Source of the DNA: an uncultured Gardnerella sp.
GTDB taxonomy: Bacteria > Actinomycetota > Actinomycetes > Actinomycetales > Bifidobacteriaceae
Length of the DNA: 64,000 nt
NCBI GenBank assembly: GCA_947088155.1
Contig: CAMUFL010000005.1
Coordinates: forward strand, 36,266 to 100,265
Reading direction: 5' to 3'
The position numbers and the translations under genes are program-made. Under the pieces are notes generated by a model. It was not told where the DNA came from and did no database searches. It was given only the letters and a program-made list of their open reading frames with translations. This document shows, in pieces, positions 18,801 through 26,826 of the stretch (positions are counted from its first letter, which is position 1; each line of letters begins with the position of its first letter).

Positions 18801-19021
18801 GCCGCTGCTGGCATATGTGTTCTGCAGTGCGCAACGCAAACTTCTTGTGGTCTGGCTCAATGGCTCGCGCAGATATTATTCCAACTGACTCGTATTCTTT
18901 GGGCGGAATCGCAACTTACCTTGGCTATGAGCCGAATCAGGGCCGCGTTTTTGAAAACGATCTTTTAGCAACCATGCGTCAGTGCCGCGAAATCATGTCT
19001 CGTCTTTTCTACGCTCGCTAA
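15833..19021 (+). CDS. glnE: bifunctional glutamine synthetase adenylyltransferase/deadenylase GlnE
   Basis: A 1,062-residue protein. GlnE attaches AMP to, or removes it from, a tyrosine of glutamine synthetase and so tunes ammonia assimilation to nitrogen status. Two nucleotidyltransferase halves are visible: MGKLGAQEINYVSDIDLIYV in the first and LGRYGGREVNFCSDADIMVI in the second, each with the paired aspartates, and each followed by LRPEGKDGPLVR. A linker helical region separates them. The length is slightly above E. coli GlnE (946) because of the actinobacterial N-terminal extension, here S/T/N-rich. The ATG at 15833 has only a weak ribosome site. Confidence 0.95.
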   Translation: MESANRTDSTTTETNCNESSTNSSALTSRSLIKAGFARPDAARCAMMAIRKNCNKISFETLLRSALTVEDPDSALLSLQDLSEAYPEIINNISTSNSQISDSLTSLMQVLGASNALAMFMRTRPNLIKAAANDPNHLFAMTREERVKDLLEAIQAYTATVVSSESSDSNTIYLTSLGFAQAVSALRARYREHVAAIMAADLASADPVEVQPDISRKLSDAADAVLEAALSISRGQVTGSSACRFAIIAMGKLGAQEINYVSDIDLIYVVEPADLSNKQNQDAALRVGVSMAMVLQKVCQSVVMGSVEPPLWQIDTALRPEGKDGPLVRRLDSHREYYEKWASSWEFQALLKSRPAAGDTDLGKAYRDMVEPFIWKASGREHFVADCQHMRQRVESLIPASQRDLDMKLGKGGLRDVEFTVQMLQLVHGSEDESLRVRDTISALQALAQGGYVSRSQAALLAEHYRFERVLEHRQQMWSMHRTHLFPDLGAQGNGGLDRARTISTEQLNNNEQICRLARAVRLRPEELVARFDKARREIRHLHKDIYYRPMLPINAQTDADPIVLSPEAARARFASIGFADARAAQLHVEALTEGLSRAAKIHRILLPAVLKWLGDGQNPDMGLLAWRRLAERFGGKNTYLGFLRDSPSAAQRLCHVLADSRYLGDAMMQSMQSITWLGDDEALSARDRASLDMQTSAMVARYASNIADFAQSLRALRRQEIERVALAWMCGLIDDDTSMLAMSDVFDAILDATLQWSMREAVSVMNLNAPQAEIAIIALGRYGGREVNFCSDADIMVIYKPVGEVCDLNTAHRFAQKTVDILRNILQGPLTLEPKIMVDLDLRPEGKDGPLVRSLESCENYYRQWSSTWEHQALLRARFAAGSKELADALLDGVVNELRYAANPLSDSQLAEIRKLKARMEAERLPRGVSRDRHLKLGRGGLSDVEWTVQLMQLQYASKHESLRVVGTMQALKALQSEHFISDEDAEVLSRCWHMCSAVRNANFLWSGSMARADIIPTDSYSLGGIATYLGYEPNQGRVFENDLLATMRQCREIMSRLFYAR

Positions 19022-19050
19022 TCATTTCATCTTTAGTCACTTTACATTTA

Positions 19051-19079
19051 TTGTTGCATTATTTGTTTTAAGTTATAAT
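19051..19079 (+). promoter_or_regulatory. predicted promoter of the toxin-antitoxin pair
   Basis: A perfect TATAAT at 19074-19079 lies 17 bp after TTGTTG at 19051-19056. The GGGAGGTG ribosome site and the ATG at 19103 follow at once, giving a very short leader. This is the clearest -10 box seen in the window. Confidence 0.6.
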
Positions 19080-19102
19080 TACAAGACGGGAGGTGATTTT
19101 TA

Positions 19103-19336
19103 ATGAAAAATGCAGTAATAAGTAATGATGTAAAAGAAAGAGCTAACTCTTCAGTTTTTTATGCTGATGCTTCTGCAACTATAAGACAAGCAGTCAGTAG
19201 TGAAAATTTAGAAGAAAATGACGAATTATTATCTACTGATTTTGCTGCAAAACTTATGCATAGTTATAAGCAGTCAGTTTCTGGTTTAGCACGCCCATAT
19301 GCGGATGTTTTTGCTGAGTTAGAAAAGGGCTTGTAA
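19103..19336 (+). CDS. putative antitoxin of a ParE/RelE-type toxin-antitoxin pair
   Basis: A 77-residue acidic small protein without a clear family motif. It is called an antitoxin because it directly precedes and overlaps by one base (TAATG) a ParE/RelE-like toxin gene, has its own strong promoter and GGGAGGTG ribosome site, and has the right size. Antitoxins of this type bind and neutralise the toxin and usually repress their own promoter with their N-terminal part. The specific DNA-binding fold cannot be named from the sequence. Confidence 0.65.
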   Translation: MKNAVISNDVKERANSSVFYADASATIRQAVSSENLEENDELLSTDFAAKLMHSYKQSVSGLARPYADVFAELEKGL

Positions 19337-19668
19337 TGAGTTCTTTTAATATTCTTGTTACTCAAGATGCAGAAAATGATTTAAAAAATATAAGAGACTA
19401 TATTGCATCTAATATTTCTAAGAAAACTTCCGTAAGAATTATTAATCTTATTAAATCTAGTATTGAAAGACTGTCTCTTTTCCCTCAGTTTGCGCCTGCA
19501 GTCAAGTATGAGCCTTGGAATTCACTTGGCGTGCGTCGTATAGTTGTAAAGAATTTTCTTGTTTATTACAGAGTTGTTTTAGAAGAAAATACAGTTTATA
19601 TTTTGAAGGTTACTTATGGTAGGCGTAATCAACAAACTGTATTGGAACAAATAGATTTATTGGATTGA
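19336..19668 (+). CDS. ParE/RelE-superfamily toxin
   Basis: A 110-residue protein with the ParE/RelE plasmid-stabilisation fold pattern: an early DAENDLKNIRDYIA helix, a middle RLSLFPQFAPAV segment, and the strand cluster VRRIVVKNFLVYYRV followed by VYILKVTYGRR. ParE members poison DNA gyrase while RelE members cut mRNA on the ribosome; the layout here is closer to ParE, but the target is not certain. It is translationally coupled to the antitoxin. The pair is an insertion-like unit between glnE and the pyr operon. Confidence 0.8.
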   Translation: MSSFNILVTQDAENDLKNIRDYIASNISKKTSVRIINLIKSSIERLSLFPQFAPAVKYEPWNSLGVRRIVVKNFLVYYRVVLEENTVYILKVTYGRRNQQTVLEQIDLLD

Positions 19669-19753
19669 ATGCTTATTAAATGTTGCATAATAAGTTATAG
19701 TTGTTCGCCACTCCGTATATAAATTCGTCAACGCTAATCAGTAAAATTACGTA

Positions 19754-19790
19754 GGTCGCGTGTGGTTGCGACCGTCTTGCCAATTGACGG
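19754..19790 (+). promoter_or_regulatory. two overlapping hairpins in the pyrB leader
   Basis: GGTCGC (19754) pairs with GCGACC (19768-19773), and CCGTC (19772) pairs with GACGG (19786-19790). The two stems share the CC at 19772-19773, so both cannot form in full. They end next to the AAGGTGAG ribosome site of pyrB. A role in regulating translation or transcription of the operon is possible but unproven. Confidence 0.35.
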
Positions 19791-19809
19791 AAGGTGAGCG
19801 GTACTTATT

Positions 19810-21045
19810 ATGACGAACGCAATTTCTAGTTCTTTGCATCAAACTTTTTCTCGCAGCACAATTGCAAATTCTCTAGCTGGCAAAAGTGTTGTTACATTAG
19901 ATGATATTTCAACTGCGCAAATACGAATGCTCTTAGACAAAGCGCGATACATTGATTCGCACCGTAAAGAAGTGGCTCACACTTGCGATGGCAGAGTGTT
20001 GGCCACTCTTTTTTATGAGCCGAGCACGCGCACTCGCTTAAGCTTCGAAACAGCAATGCTGCGTTTAGGTGGAAAGGTAATCGGTTTTGCAGGTGCGCAA
20101 CTTTCTAGTGCAAGCAAGGGTGAAACTGTAAACGATACTTTGAAAGTCGTGTCTAATTATGTTGATGTTGTTGCAATGCGTCACCCAAAGGAGGGTGCTG
20201 CTTTTGTTGCAACGCAAGCTGTGAGCACGCCTATTATTAACGCAGGTGACGGCGGCCACATGCACCCAACTCAAACTCTTGCAGACTTGGCAACTATTCT
20301 CGCGCGTTTTGGTCGCCTTAATAATCTCACTGTCGGCTTGTGTGGCGACTTAACTTATGGACGCACAGTTCACTCGCTTATTGAAACTTTGTGCCGCTTT
20401 GGAAACGTTCATTTTGTGCTGATTAGCCCGGATGAGCTTAAAACTCCGCAGTACGTAATCGACCGCATTAATGACACTCCTTCGTGCACTTACGAAGAAA
20501 CTCGCGACTTGATGGAAGTTATTGGCAAGCTTGACGTGCTTTACATGACCCGCGTGCAAGAAGAGCGTTTTACGGATCGCGAGCAATACTTGCGACTTCG
20601 TGACACGTACATTTTGACTGAAGAAAAATTGCAAAAAGCAAAGTCGCATATGCCTGTGCTGCATCCGCTTCCTCGAATTAACGAGATTTCTGTTGACGTT
20701 GATGACGATCCTCGCGCAGCATATTTTGAGCAGGTTAAAAACGGTATGCTTATGCGTATGGCTTTGGAAAGTTCCGTTCTTGGAGACGAGCTTTGCGGCT
20801 ACGAACCAACTGATTTTGTAAACGTGCCAGAAGACGAATTGCAAGCAGTTGACGCACACGGAATTTCATTAACGGATCCTCGCGTGCACGTAACAGACGT
20901 GAATGCGCCTGAAGATCTTACTTGCCCGAATCCTCGTTGCATAACAAACAGCGAACTAACTCTTAAATGTAAGTTCTACAAAGCTGATTCCGTAAGGCAA
21001 GAGTATCGTTGCATGTATTGCGACGAAGAAGCAGAAACTAAATAA
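19810..21045 (+). CDS. pyrB: aspartate carbamoyltransferase, catalytic chain fused to a PyrI zinc domain
   Basis: A 411-residue fusion. Residues 1 to about 325 are the PyrB catalytic chain, which makes carbamoyl aspartate: FYEPSTRTRLSF, MRHPKEG, GDGGHMHPTQT and LHPLPR are visible. Residues of about 365-411 match only the zinc domain of the regulatory chain PyrI. C372, C377, C401 and C404 have spacings of 5, 24 and 3, identical to C109, C114, C138 and C141 of E. coli PyrI. The roughly 100-residue nucleotide-binding allosteric domain of PyrI is absent and is replaced by an acidic linker of about 40 residues. No separate pyrI is present nearby. The fusion may form the catalytic-zinc contact in cis but should lack CTP/ATP control. 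It is first in the pyrBCFKDE run. Confidence 0.92.
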   Translation: MTNAISSSLHQTFSRSTIANSLAGKSVVTLDDISTAQIRMLLDKARYIDSHRKEVAHTCDGRVLATLFYEPSTRTRLSFETAMLRLGGKVIGFAGAQLSSASKGETVNDTLKVVSNYVDVVAMRHPKEGAAFVATQAVSTPIINAGDGGHMHPTQTLADLATILARFGRLNNLTVGLCGDLTYGRTVHSLIETLCRFGNVHFVLISPDELKTPQYVIDRINDTPSCTYEETRDLMEVIGKLDVLYMTRVQEERFTDREQYLRLRDTYILTEEKLQKAKSHMPVLHPLPRINEISVDVDDDPRAAYFEQVKNGMLMRMALESSVLGDELCGYEPTDFVNVPEDELQAVDAHGISLTDPRVHVTDVNAPEDLTCPNPRCITNSELTLKCKFYKADSVRQEYRCMYCDEEAETK

Positions 21046-21100
21046 AAAATTTAATAATATTATTATATAACTGTAAAAATTACGCAAAACCAGGAGTGAA

Positions 21101-22513
21101 ATGAACGAATCAGGCACCTTAACTTTGCGCAATATCTCTGTGTGGGATACTGGCGAACGTATTGATCTTATTGTTGATGGCGTTCGTCAGGATGCCCTTA
21201 TAGAGCAGAATGCGCGCGTTACTGGCGATATTGACGCAAGTGATTGGGTTGTTGCTCCTGGTTTTGCAGATCCGCATGTGCATTTTAGAGATCCAGGTCA
21301 AACAGCAAAAGAAACAATGATGACCGGCAGTGAGGCTGCGGCGGCTGGCGGTTATACGCAAGTTTTGATTATGCCAAATACTGTTCCAGCTCTTGACGGC
21401 GAGCCTTGGGAAGATGCTCCATTTGATGTAGATAATGTAGTTGACTATTTGCAGCGCTATGGTTGCATTTACGGCGTAAAATTGCCAGTTCGCTACGATT
21501 TGAGCGTGTGCGCATCATTGGGGCGTAAAGGCTTAAAACCAAGCAATATTGAGCTTTGGAAAAAGTATGTTGCTGGAATCGACGATGACGAAAAAACTTC
21601 TCCTATGAAAAAGCACCCGATTACTGCTATAAGCGACGACGGTGCTGCAGTGCCTGAACCGATTTTGCGAGATGTGTTAGCTATGGCAAAACAAACTGGT
21701 TTGCCATTCGTGGAGCATTGTGAGCATCATAATACGGGAGCTGTGAACGAGGGTCCGGTCGCAAAAATGCTTGGTGTTGGTGGAATTCCAGCTTCTACTG
21801 AGCTTGCAATTGTTCAGCGAGATATTGATGCTTCCCGCGAAACTGGCGTACATGTGCATTTCCAGCATGTGAGCACTGCTGCTGCGTTTGAAGCTATTCG
21901 TAAGGCAAAGAAAGAGGGTTTGCCGATTACGTGCGAAACTGCGCCTCACTATCTAGCTTTGTGTGATGAGGATGTTTTGCGATATGGTGCTATGGCTAAG
22001 ATGAATCCTCCTCTTCGTTCAAAAGCGGATCGTCAAGCAACGCTCGCTGCTATTGCGGATGGCACAATTGACATGATTGCAACAGATCACGCGCCTCACA
22101 CTGCGGAAGAAAAGTCAGGAAATTTTGCAAGCACTCCTAACGGAATTATTGGGCTTGAGTGCGCGTATGGTGTGTGCCGCAAAGTGCTTGTTGATGCAGG
22201 ATATACGGACGATAAGCATTTAATCGAATTAATGGCAGTAAATCCAATGCAATTGATGAGCAGAAGACCTACTGATATTGCGGCTTTGCTTAATGTTTCT
22301 TCGCGATGCGCAAACAAGCGAACGCTGCGTTTAAGTATTACTGAACACCCTGAAAACGTTGATTTAGTGCTGATTAATATGCGCGAAAATTGGGCGGTTG
22401 ACGCAAATTCGTTCCATTCAAAAGCTCGAAATACTCCTTTTGATGGATGGCAACTTACAGGAAGGCCTGTTGCGACGATTATTGGTTCAGAAATTGCTTT
22501 CTCGAGAATGTGA
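21101..22513 (+). CDS. pyrC: dihydroorotase PyrC
   Basis: A 470-residue amidohydrolase that cyclises carbamoyl aspartate to dihydroorotate. The metal-binding H59 and H61 lie in DPHVHFRDPGQT, and the catalytic aspartate region is seen as IATDHAPHT. Length and motifs fit the class I (multi-domain) dihydroorotases. The start ATG follows CCAGGAG. It lies 55 bp after pyrB and 34 bp before pyrF. The middle portion contains an insertion-like charged segment (DDDEKTSPMKK) that makes it somewhat longer than the usual 430 residues. Confidence 0.93.
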   Translation: MNESGTLTLRNISVWDTGERIDLIVDGVRQDALIEQNARVTGDIDASDWVVAPGFADPHVHFRDPGQTAKETMMTGSEAAAAGGYTQVLIMPNTVPALDGEPWEDAPFDVDNVVDYLQRYGCIYGVKLPVRYDLSVCASLGRKGLKPSNIELWKKYVAGIDDDEKTSPMKKHPITAISDDGAAVPEPILRDVLAMAKQTGLPFVEHCEHHNTGAVNEGPVAKMLGVGGIPASTELAIVQRDIDASRETGVHVHFQHVSTAAAFEAIRKAKKEGLPITCETAPHYLALCDEDVLRYGAMAKMNPPLRSKADRQATLAAIADGTIDMIATDHAPHTAEEKSGNFASTPNGIIGLECAYGVCRKVLVDAGYTDDKHLIELMAVNPMQLMSRRPTDIAALLNVSSRCANKRTLRLSITEHPENVDLVLINMRENWAVDANSFHSKARNTPFDGWQLTGRPVATIIGSEIAFSRM

Positions 22514-22547
22514 TTGATTAAATATAAATTTGGAATGGTAGTAAATT

Positions 22548-23591
22548 ATGGACGAACTTATTGAAGCGATTGCAGCCAAGCAAAATCCTAGCGTTGTGGG
22601 CTTGGATCCTAAGCCTGGAATTGTTCCTGCCGAAATTATTAGCTCTCTTGCGGACGAAGTTTTGCAAGAAGTAGAAGGCGAGGATGCGCTGCCAACGCTT
22701 TTAGCTACAGCTTATTTTGAGTTTAATCGTGCGATTATTGACGCGGTTTCGGATATTGTGCCGGCAGTAAAGCCGCAAATCGCTATGTACGAGGCGCTTG
22801 GTCCTGCAGGTATCGATACTTACGCAATGACCTGCGAATACGCAAAATCGCAAGGATTAGTTGTAATAGGTGACGCAAAGCGCGGAGATATTGGCTCTAC
22901 AGCTGGTCAGTATGCGGCTCATTTAAGCGGCTTCGCTAATCTTTCTGCATATTTTGAAGACGAAAATGCGACTGATAACGCACTGCCACAATCTCTTAAA
23001 AATCTTCTAAAAAGCTCTAAAAATCTTGACGTTTGGCATGAAGATTCGCTTACAGTAAACCCTTATATGGGTTCGGATGGAGTGAAGCCTTTTATCGATG
23101 AAGCATTAGCGCACGATAAAAGCATTTTTGTGCTGCTTCGCACTTCGAATCCTTCTAGCAAGGAGCTACAGGAGCTTATTTTGCAAGATGGCAAGCCAGT
23201 GTATGAGCATATGGCGGATTTGATTGAGAACTGGGGTGCTTCAAGCATTGGCAAGCACGGTTATTCAAGAGTTGGCGCAGTTGTAGGTGCCACGCATCCG
23301 CAGGAGGGCAAGCATTTGCGCGAGATTATGCCGCACACTTTCTTCCTTGTTCCAGGCTATGGCGCTCAAGGCGGTACAGCTCAAGATGTTGCTGGAATGT
23401 TTGATGCAAATTCTGAAGGCGCTATTGTAAATTCTTCGCGCGGTATTATTGGTGCTTGGAAAAAGTCTGAAGATTACGCTAAAAATCAAGGTCATATGTC
23501 TCTCGATGACATTCTTGATATTGTGCGTGATTCTGCAGCTGTTGCTGCGAAAAATATGCGTGACGACTTGCGAAATGCAGTGTATCGCTAG
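22548..23591 (+). CDS. pyrF: orotidine 5'-phosphate decarboxylase PyrF (type 2), active-site complete
   Basis: A 347-residue type 2 OMP decarboxylase, the last step to UMP. The barrel starts VVGLDPKPG. The key catalytic motif is intact as D108-A-K110-R-G-D113 in GDAKRGDIGST, and KPQIAMYEALG precedes it. It is about 40-70 residues longer than many type 2 enzymes because of an insertion rich in N, S and K near residues 130-165. This is the copy expected to be functional; a second, degenerate pyrF-like gene lies at 34081-34992 after carB. Confidence 0.93.
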   Translation: MDELIEAIAAKQNPSVVGLDPKPGIVPAEIISSLADEVLQEVEGEDALPTLLATAYFEFNRAIIDAVSDIVPAVKPQIAMYEALGPAGIDTYAMTCEYAKSQGLVVIGDAKRGDIGSTAGQYAAHLSGFANLSAYFEDENATDNALPQSLKNLLKSSKNLDVWHEDSLTVNPYMGSDGVKPFIDEALAHDKSIFVLLRTSNPSSKELQELILQDGKPVYEHMADLIENWGASSIGKHGYSRVGAVVGATHPQEGKHLREIMPHTFFLVPGYGAQGGTAQDVAGMFDANSEGAIVNSSRGIIGAWKKSEDYAKNQGHMSLDDILDIVRDSAAVAAKNMRDDLRNAVYR

Positions 23592-23685
23592 AATGTATAA
23601 CTAAAATAAATATAACTAAAAATATAATTAAAATTAAAAATAAAACGCAACGGTACAAAACACATACAAGGGTAGGGGAAACCAC

Positions 23686-24582
23686 ATGAGTGATGGCATG
23701 TTTATTCCAACGCGAAAAGCCTCTGGAAACGCCATAATTACGTTACGTGAAGACGCTTTTGATTCTTCCGGCTCAAGTTCTGCAGACGAAAGCAATAATG
23801 CAAAATATTCGCGCCTTTGGGGGCGCAGAGCTGTAGAAGTACTCAATAATGAGAAGCTAGACGAAGGCGTGTACCGTTTAACTTTGCGAGATTCTGAGAT
23901 TGCTAAAAAAGCTGCTCCTGCGCAATTTGTGAACTTGTATTCCCCTGACCCAACTGCTATGCTTCCGCGTCCTTTTGGAGTTGCAAGCGTAGAAGGCGAT
24001 ACTTTTACTTTGATTTTTGCTGTGATTGGCAAAGGCACTGCTAAGTTTGCTGAGCTTAAACCAGGAGATAGCATTGACGCTCTTGGACCTTTGGGACTTG
24101 GCTTTAATATTTCCAAACCTGCACATTATGTGTTGGTAAGTGGCGGCTTGGGTGTGCCACCTATTTTGTGTGCTGCTCAAGCGCTTTCAAAGCGTGAAGA
24201 TTCTAGTGTAACGGCAGTGCTTGGCTACCGTAATAAGCGTTTTGCAGATGATTTAACGAAAGAATATATTTCAGACGTACACAGTATTACAAATGCTGAA
24301 GGAACTGTTATTACACTTCTTGACGAACTTGAAAAAGTTAAGCATTTTGATTTCGAAGACGATTTGCCAACGGTTATTTTGTCTTGTGGTCCTTTGCCTA
24401 TGATGAAAGCTGTAGCTCACTGGGCACATGAAAGAAATATTGAGTGCCAGCTCAGTTTAGAAGCGCGTATGGGTTGCGGATACGGAACTTGCGTTGCTTG
24501 CGTTGTTGACACTTTGGAAGGCAGGCTGAAAGTTTGCAACGACGGTCCTGTTTTTGATGCGAATCGTTTGGGTTGGGAGTAA
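23686..24582 (+). CDS. pyrK: dihydroorotate dehydrogenase electron transfer subunit PyrK
   Basis: A 298-residue FAD and [2Fe-2S] protein that passes electrons from the class 1B dihydroorotate dehydrogenase PyrD to NAD. RPFGVASV is the flavin-binding motif and GGLGVPPIL the nucleotide-binding loop. The cluster ligands follow the pattern C264-x4-C269-x2-C272-x11-C284 in the C-terminal region. The N-terminal 45 residues before the FAD domain are unusually long and S/N-rich. It sits directly before pyrD (5-bp gap), which fits a PyrD-PyrK complex. Confidence 0.93.
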   Translation: MSDGMFIPTRKASGNAIITLREDAFDSSGSSSADESNNAKYSRLWGRRAVEVLNNEKLDEGVYRLTLRDSEIAKKAAPAQFVNLYSPDPTAMLPRPFGVASVEGDTFTLIFAVIGKGTAKFAELKPGDSIDALGPLGLGFNISKPAHYVLVSGGLGVPPILCAAQALSKREDSSVTAVLGYRNKRFADDLTKEYISDVHSITNAEGTVITLLDELEKVKHFDFEDDLPTVILSCGPLPMMKAVAHWAHERNIECQLSLEARMGCGYGTCVACVVDTLEGRLKVCNDGPVFDANRLGWE

Positions 24583-24587
24583 AAAAT

Positions 24588-25589
24588 ATGAGTGCTGTAA
24601 ATAATGCCGAAAATAATTCTGTAAATAACGCAAATTCCGTAACAAATTCCGCTGAAACTTTTGGTTTTGACACTAGCCACGTTTGGAAGCACCCAACTCA
24701 AGTCGCAGGCGTTAAGTGGAAAAACATGGTTGGAACTGCTTCTGGAACTTTCCAGCTTGCAGCTTGCCGACGCTTTTACGACGTAAGCCAACTCGGCGCA
24801 ATTTGTACAAAAGGTGTTTCTCCTGTTCCGTGGGAAGGAAATCCTTCTCCGCGCACTGCAGAATCTCCTTCTGGAATGGTAAACGCAGTTGGATTGCAAA
24901 ATCCTGGTGTCGACCATTATTTAGTAGACGAGTTGCCGAAACTAAAATCCATGGGAGCACTTGTTATTACTAATGTTGCAGGTCACAGTGACGACGATTA
25001 TGCGCAAGTTGTTGAAAAGCTTGCAGATTCTGCGGCCGACATGCTTGAAATTAATGTAAGCTGCCCAAACGTGACTCACGGCGGAATGAGCGTTGGCACT
25101 GATCCGGTTGCATTGCACCGCTTAATTAAGCGTCTTCGCGCAATGACAAGCAAGCCAATGATTGTAAAAATGACGCCAAATGTGACGGATATCGTTTCGA
25201 TTTGCAAAGCTGCAGTTGATGCTGGAGCGGATGCTTTAAGCATGATTAACACGCTAGTTGGTTTGCGAATTGATATTCGAACAGGCGAGCCTATTATTGC
25301 AAATCGCACGGGCGGTGTTTCCGGTCCTGCTATTTTCCCGATTGGACTTGGGTTTGTGTGGCGAGTGCGTCAAGCTATGCCAGATATTCCAATTATTGGC
25401 ATTGGTGGCATTGATTCTGGCGAAAAAGCTTTGGAATACTTGTATGCTGGCGCGAATGCTGTAGAAGTTGGTGCTGCTGCTTTGGTGGATCCTACTGCTC
25501 CTATTCGCATTGCTCGCGAGCTTGACGATTTGCTTGATTCTCGTCCAAAGCTTGCGTCTTTACTCGCTGAAGGCAAAACTTGGCGCTGA
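24588..25589 (+). CDS. pyrD: dihydroorotate dehydrogenase, class 1B catalytic subunit PyrD
   Basis: A 333-residue FMN enzyme oxidising dihydroorotate to orotate. I chose the ATG at 24588, preceded by GGGAG, over an in-frame TTG at 24573. The first 22 residues are N/S-rich low complexity and precede the barrel, which begins at VAGVKWKNMVGTASGTF. INVSCPNV holds the conserved asparagine and cysteine, and GIGGIDSGEKALEY is the phosphate-binding loop. The neighbouring pyrK shows that this is the NAD-linked 1B form. Three 11-bp direct repeats (AAGTATTTA units) follow the stop. Confidence 0.94.
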   Translation: MSAVNNAENNSVNNANSVTNSAETFGFDTSHVWKHPTQVAGVKWKNMVGTASGTFQLAACRRFYDVSQLGAICTKGVSPVPWEGNPSPRTAESPSGMVNAVGLQNPGVDHYLVDELPKLKSMGALVITNVAGHSDDDYAQVVEKLADSAADMLEINVSCPNVTHGGMSVGTDPVALHRLIKRLRAMTSKPMIVKMTPNVTDIVSICKAAVDAGADALSMINTLVGLRIDIRTGEPIIANRTGGVSGPAIFPIGLGFVWRVRQAMPDIPIIGIGGIDSGEKALEYLYAGANAVEVGAAALVDPTAPIRIARELDDLLDSRPKLASLLAEGKTWR

Positions 25590-25651
25590 AATTAAGTATT
25601 TAAAAAGTATTTAGAAAGTATTTAAAATCATTTTAAGAAAGAGAGCTAATT

Positions 25652-26344
25652 ATGGCAGAATTAGACGAACGTTTTACAAAGTTTTTGCTTGATTCAGGTG
25701 CGCTTAAATTTGGTGACTTTACGCTGAAATCTGGTCGTCAATCACCTTATTTTATTAACGCTGGTGCTTTTGACGACGGCATGAAAATCGCAAATCTAGG
25801 CGCATACTACGCTGAGCGCGTTGTTGCAGCAATCGAAGATGGCAAACTTCCGCAAGATATCGACACTGTTTTCGGCCCTGCTTATAAAGGTATTCCGCTG
25901 GCAGTTTCTACGGCAATGGCTTTGACGAATAATCATAATATGCCTGTTGGTTTTACTTTCGATCGCAAAGAGCGAAAGGATCATGGCGACGGCGGAATTA
26001 TGGTTGGAAAACCGTTAAAAGACGGCATGAAAGTTCTGTTAGTTGACGATGTGATGACCGCTGGAACCGCAGTTCGCGAAACTTTGCCAAAGCTTAAAGC
26101 GGAAGCAAATGTGCAAGTTGTTGGCTTGATTTTGGCAGTAGACAGAATGGAACGCACGAAAGACAGCGAGCTTTCTGCAGTAAAAGCAGTAGAGCAGGAG
26201 TTTGGCTTCCCAGTTTTGCCAATTGCAAACGTGCGCGAAATTTTCGCTGCAGCAAAGCGCTTAGTTAATGCTGACGGTAAGCCAGTTATGGATGAGGAAT
26301 TAGCTTCGCGTGCTGCAGATTACTTGCGTACGTATGGTGCGTAA
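25652..26344 (+). CDS. pyrE: orotate phosphoribosyltransferase PyrE
   Basis: A 230-residue type I phosphoribosyltransferase that joins orotate to PRPP. The PRPP motif is VLLVDDVMTAGTA, and the substrate loop is seen as FDRKERKDHGDGG. It is the last gene of the pyr operon. Its final 25 bp overlap the end of the convergent yccF gene on the other strand, so the two transcripts are antisense there. Confidence 0.95.
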   Translation: MAELDERFTKFLLDSGALKFGDFTLKSGRQSPYFINAGAFDDGMKIANLGAYYAERVVAAIEDGKLPQDIDTVFGPAYKGIPLAVSTAMALTNNHNMPVGFTFDRKERKDHGDGGIMVGKPLKDGMKVLLVDDVMTAGTAVRETLPKLKAEANVQVVGLILAVDRMERTKDSELSAVKAVEQEFGFPVLPIANVREIFAAAKRLVNADGKPVMDEELASRAADYLRTYGA

Positions 26345-26709
26345 TTATCCTCTACAATTTCGGAACCAAACGGCCACAACGCAAGTTTTGCCATTTTGAA
26401 AGATTGTATGCCAAATGGAATGCCAACAATTGTGCAGCAGCAAATGAATCCTGAAACGATATAGCCTAATGCAAGCATTGGTCCAATGAAAAATACAATC
26501 CATAGTATGTTCCAAATTGTGCTAGTGCCGCCTTGGTAAATAACATGTTTTCCAAATGGCGTGAGCGTGAGCTTTGCCATTTTGAATGCTTGAATACCGA
26601 ATGGTATGCCAATAACGGTTATGCAAAGGAGGAAACTTATAAATAACCAGCTTGCAGCAATGAAAAGACCGCCGAATATCAGCCACACAATATTGCCAAG
26701 AAGTTTCAT
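26320..26709 (-). CDS. yccF: YccF family inner-membrane protein
   Basis: A 129-residue protein made of two similar halves, each with a hydrophobic span and the motif VIGIPFGIQAFKMAKL (second copy VGIPFGIQSFKMAKL). This duplicated motif is the hallmark of the YccF domain. Four membrane segments are plausible. Its function is unknown in all bacteria I can recall. It converges on pyrE, overlapping it by 25 bp, and is divergent from the zinc-ribbon protein gene. Confidence 0.85.
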   Translation of the reverse strand: MKLLGNIVWLIFGGLFIAASWLFISFLLCITVIGIPFGIQAFKMAKLTLTPFGKHVIYQGGTSTIWNILWIVFFIGPMLALGYIVSGFICCCTIVGIPFGIQSFKMAKLALWPFGSEIVEDNYAPYVRK

Positions 26710-26826
26710 AAAAGTAGTATATAAGTTTTTTCAGTTTTAATGAAGTATGATTTTTGATAAGTGATTTATTGTAAGCGGGTTGTAAAATAATGCGTTGCAA
26801 TAGATGCATTTGTTTAAAGGAAGAAT

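Noticed and set aside
26320..26344. pyrE/yccF tail overlap as antisense regulation
   Set aside because: A 25-bp convergent overlap is common in compact genomes and gives no evidence of regulation by itself.
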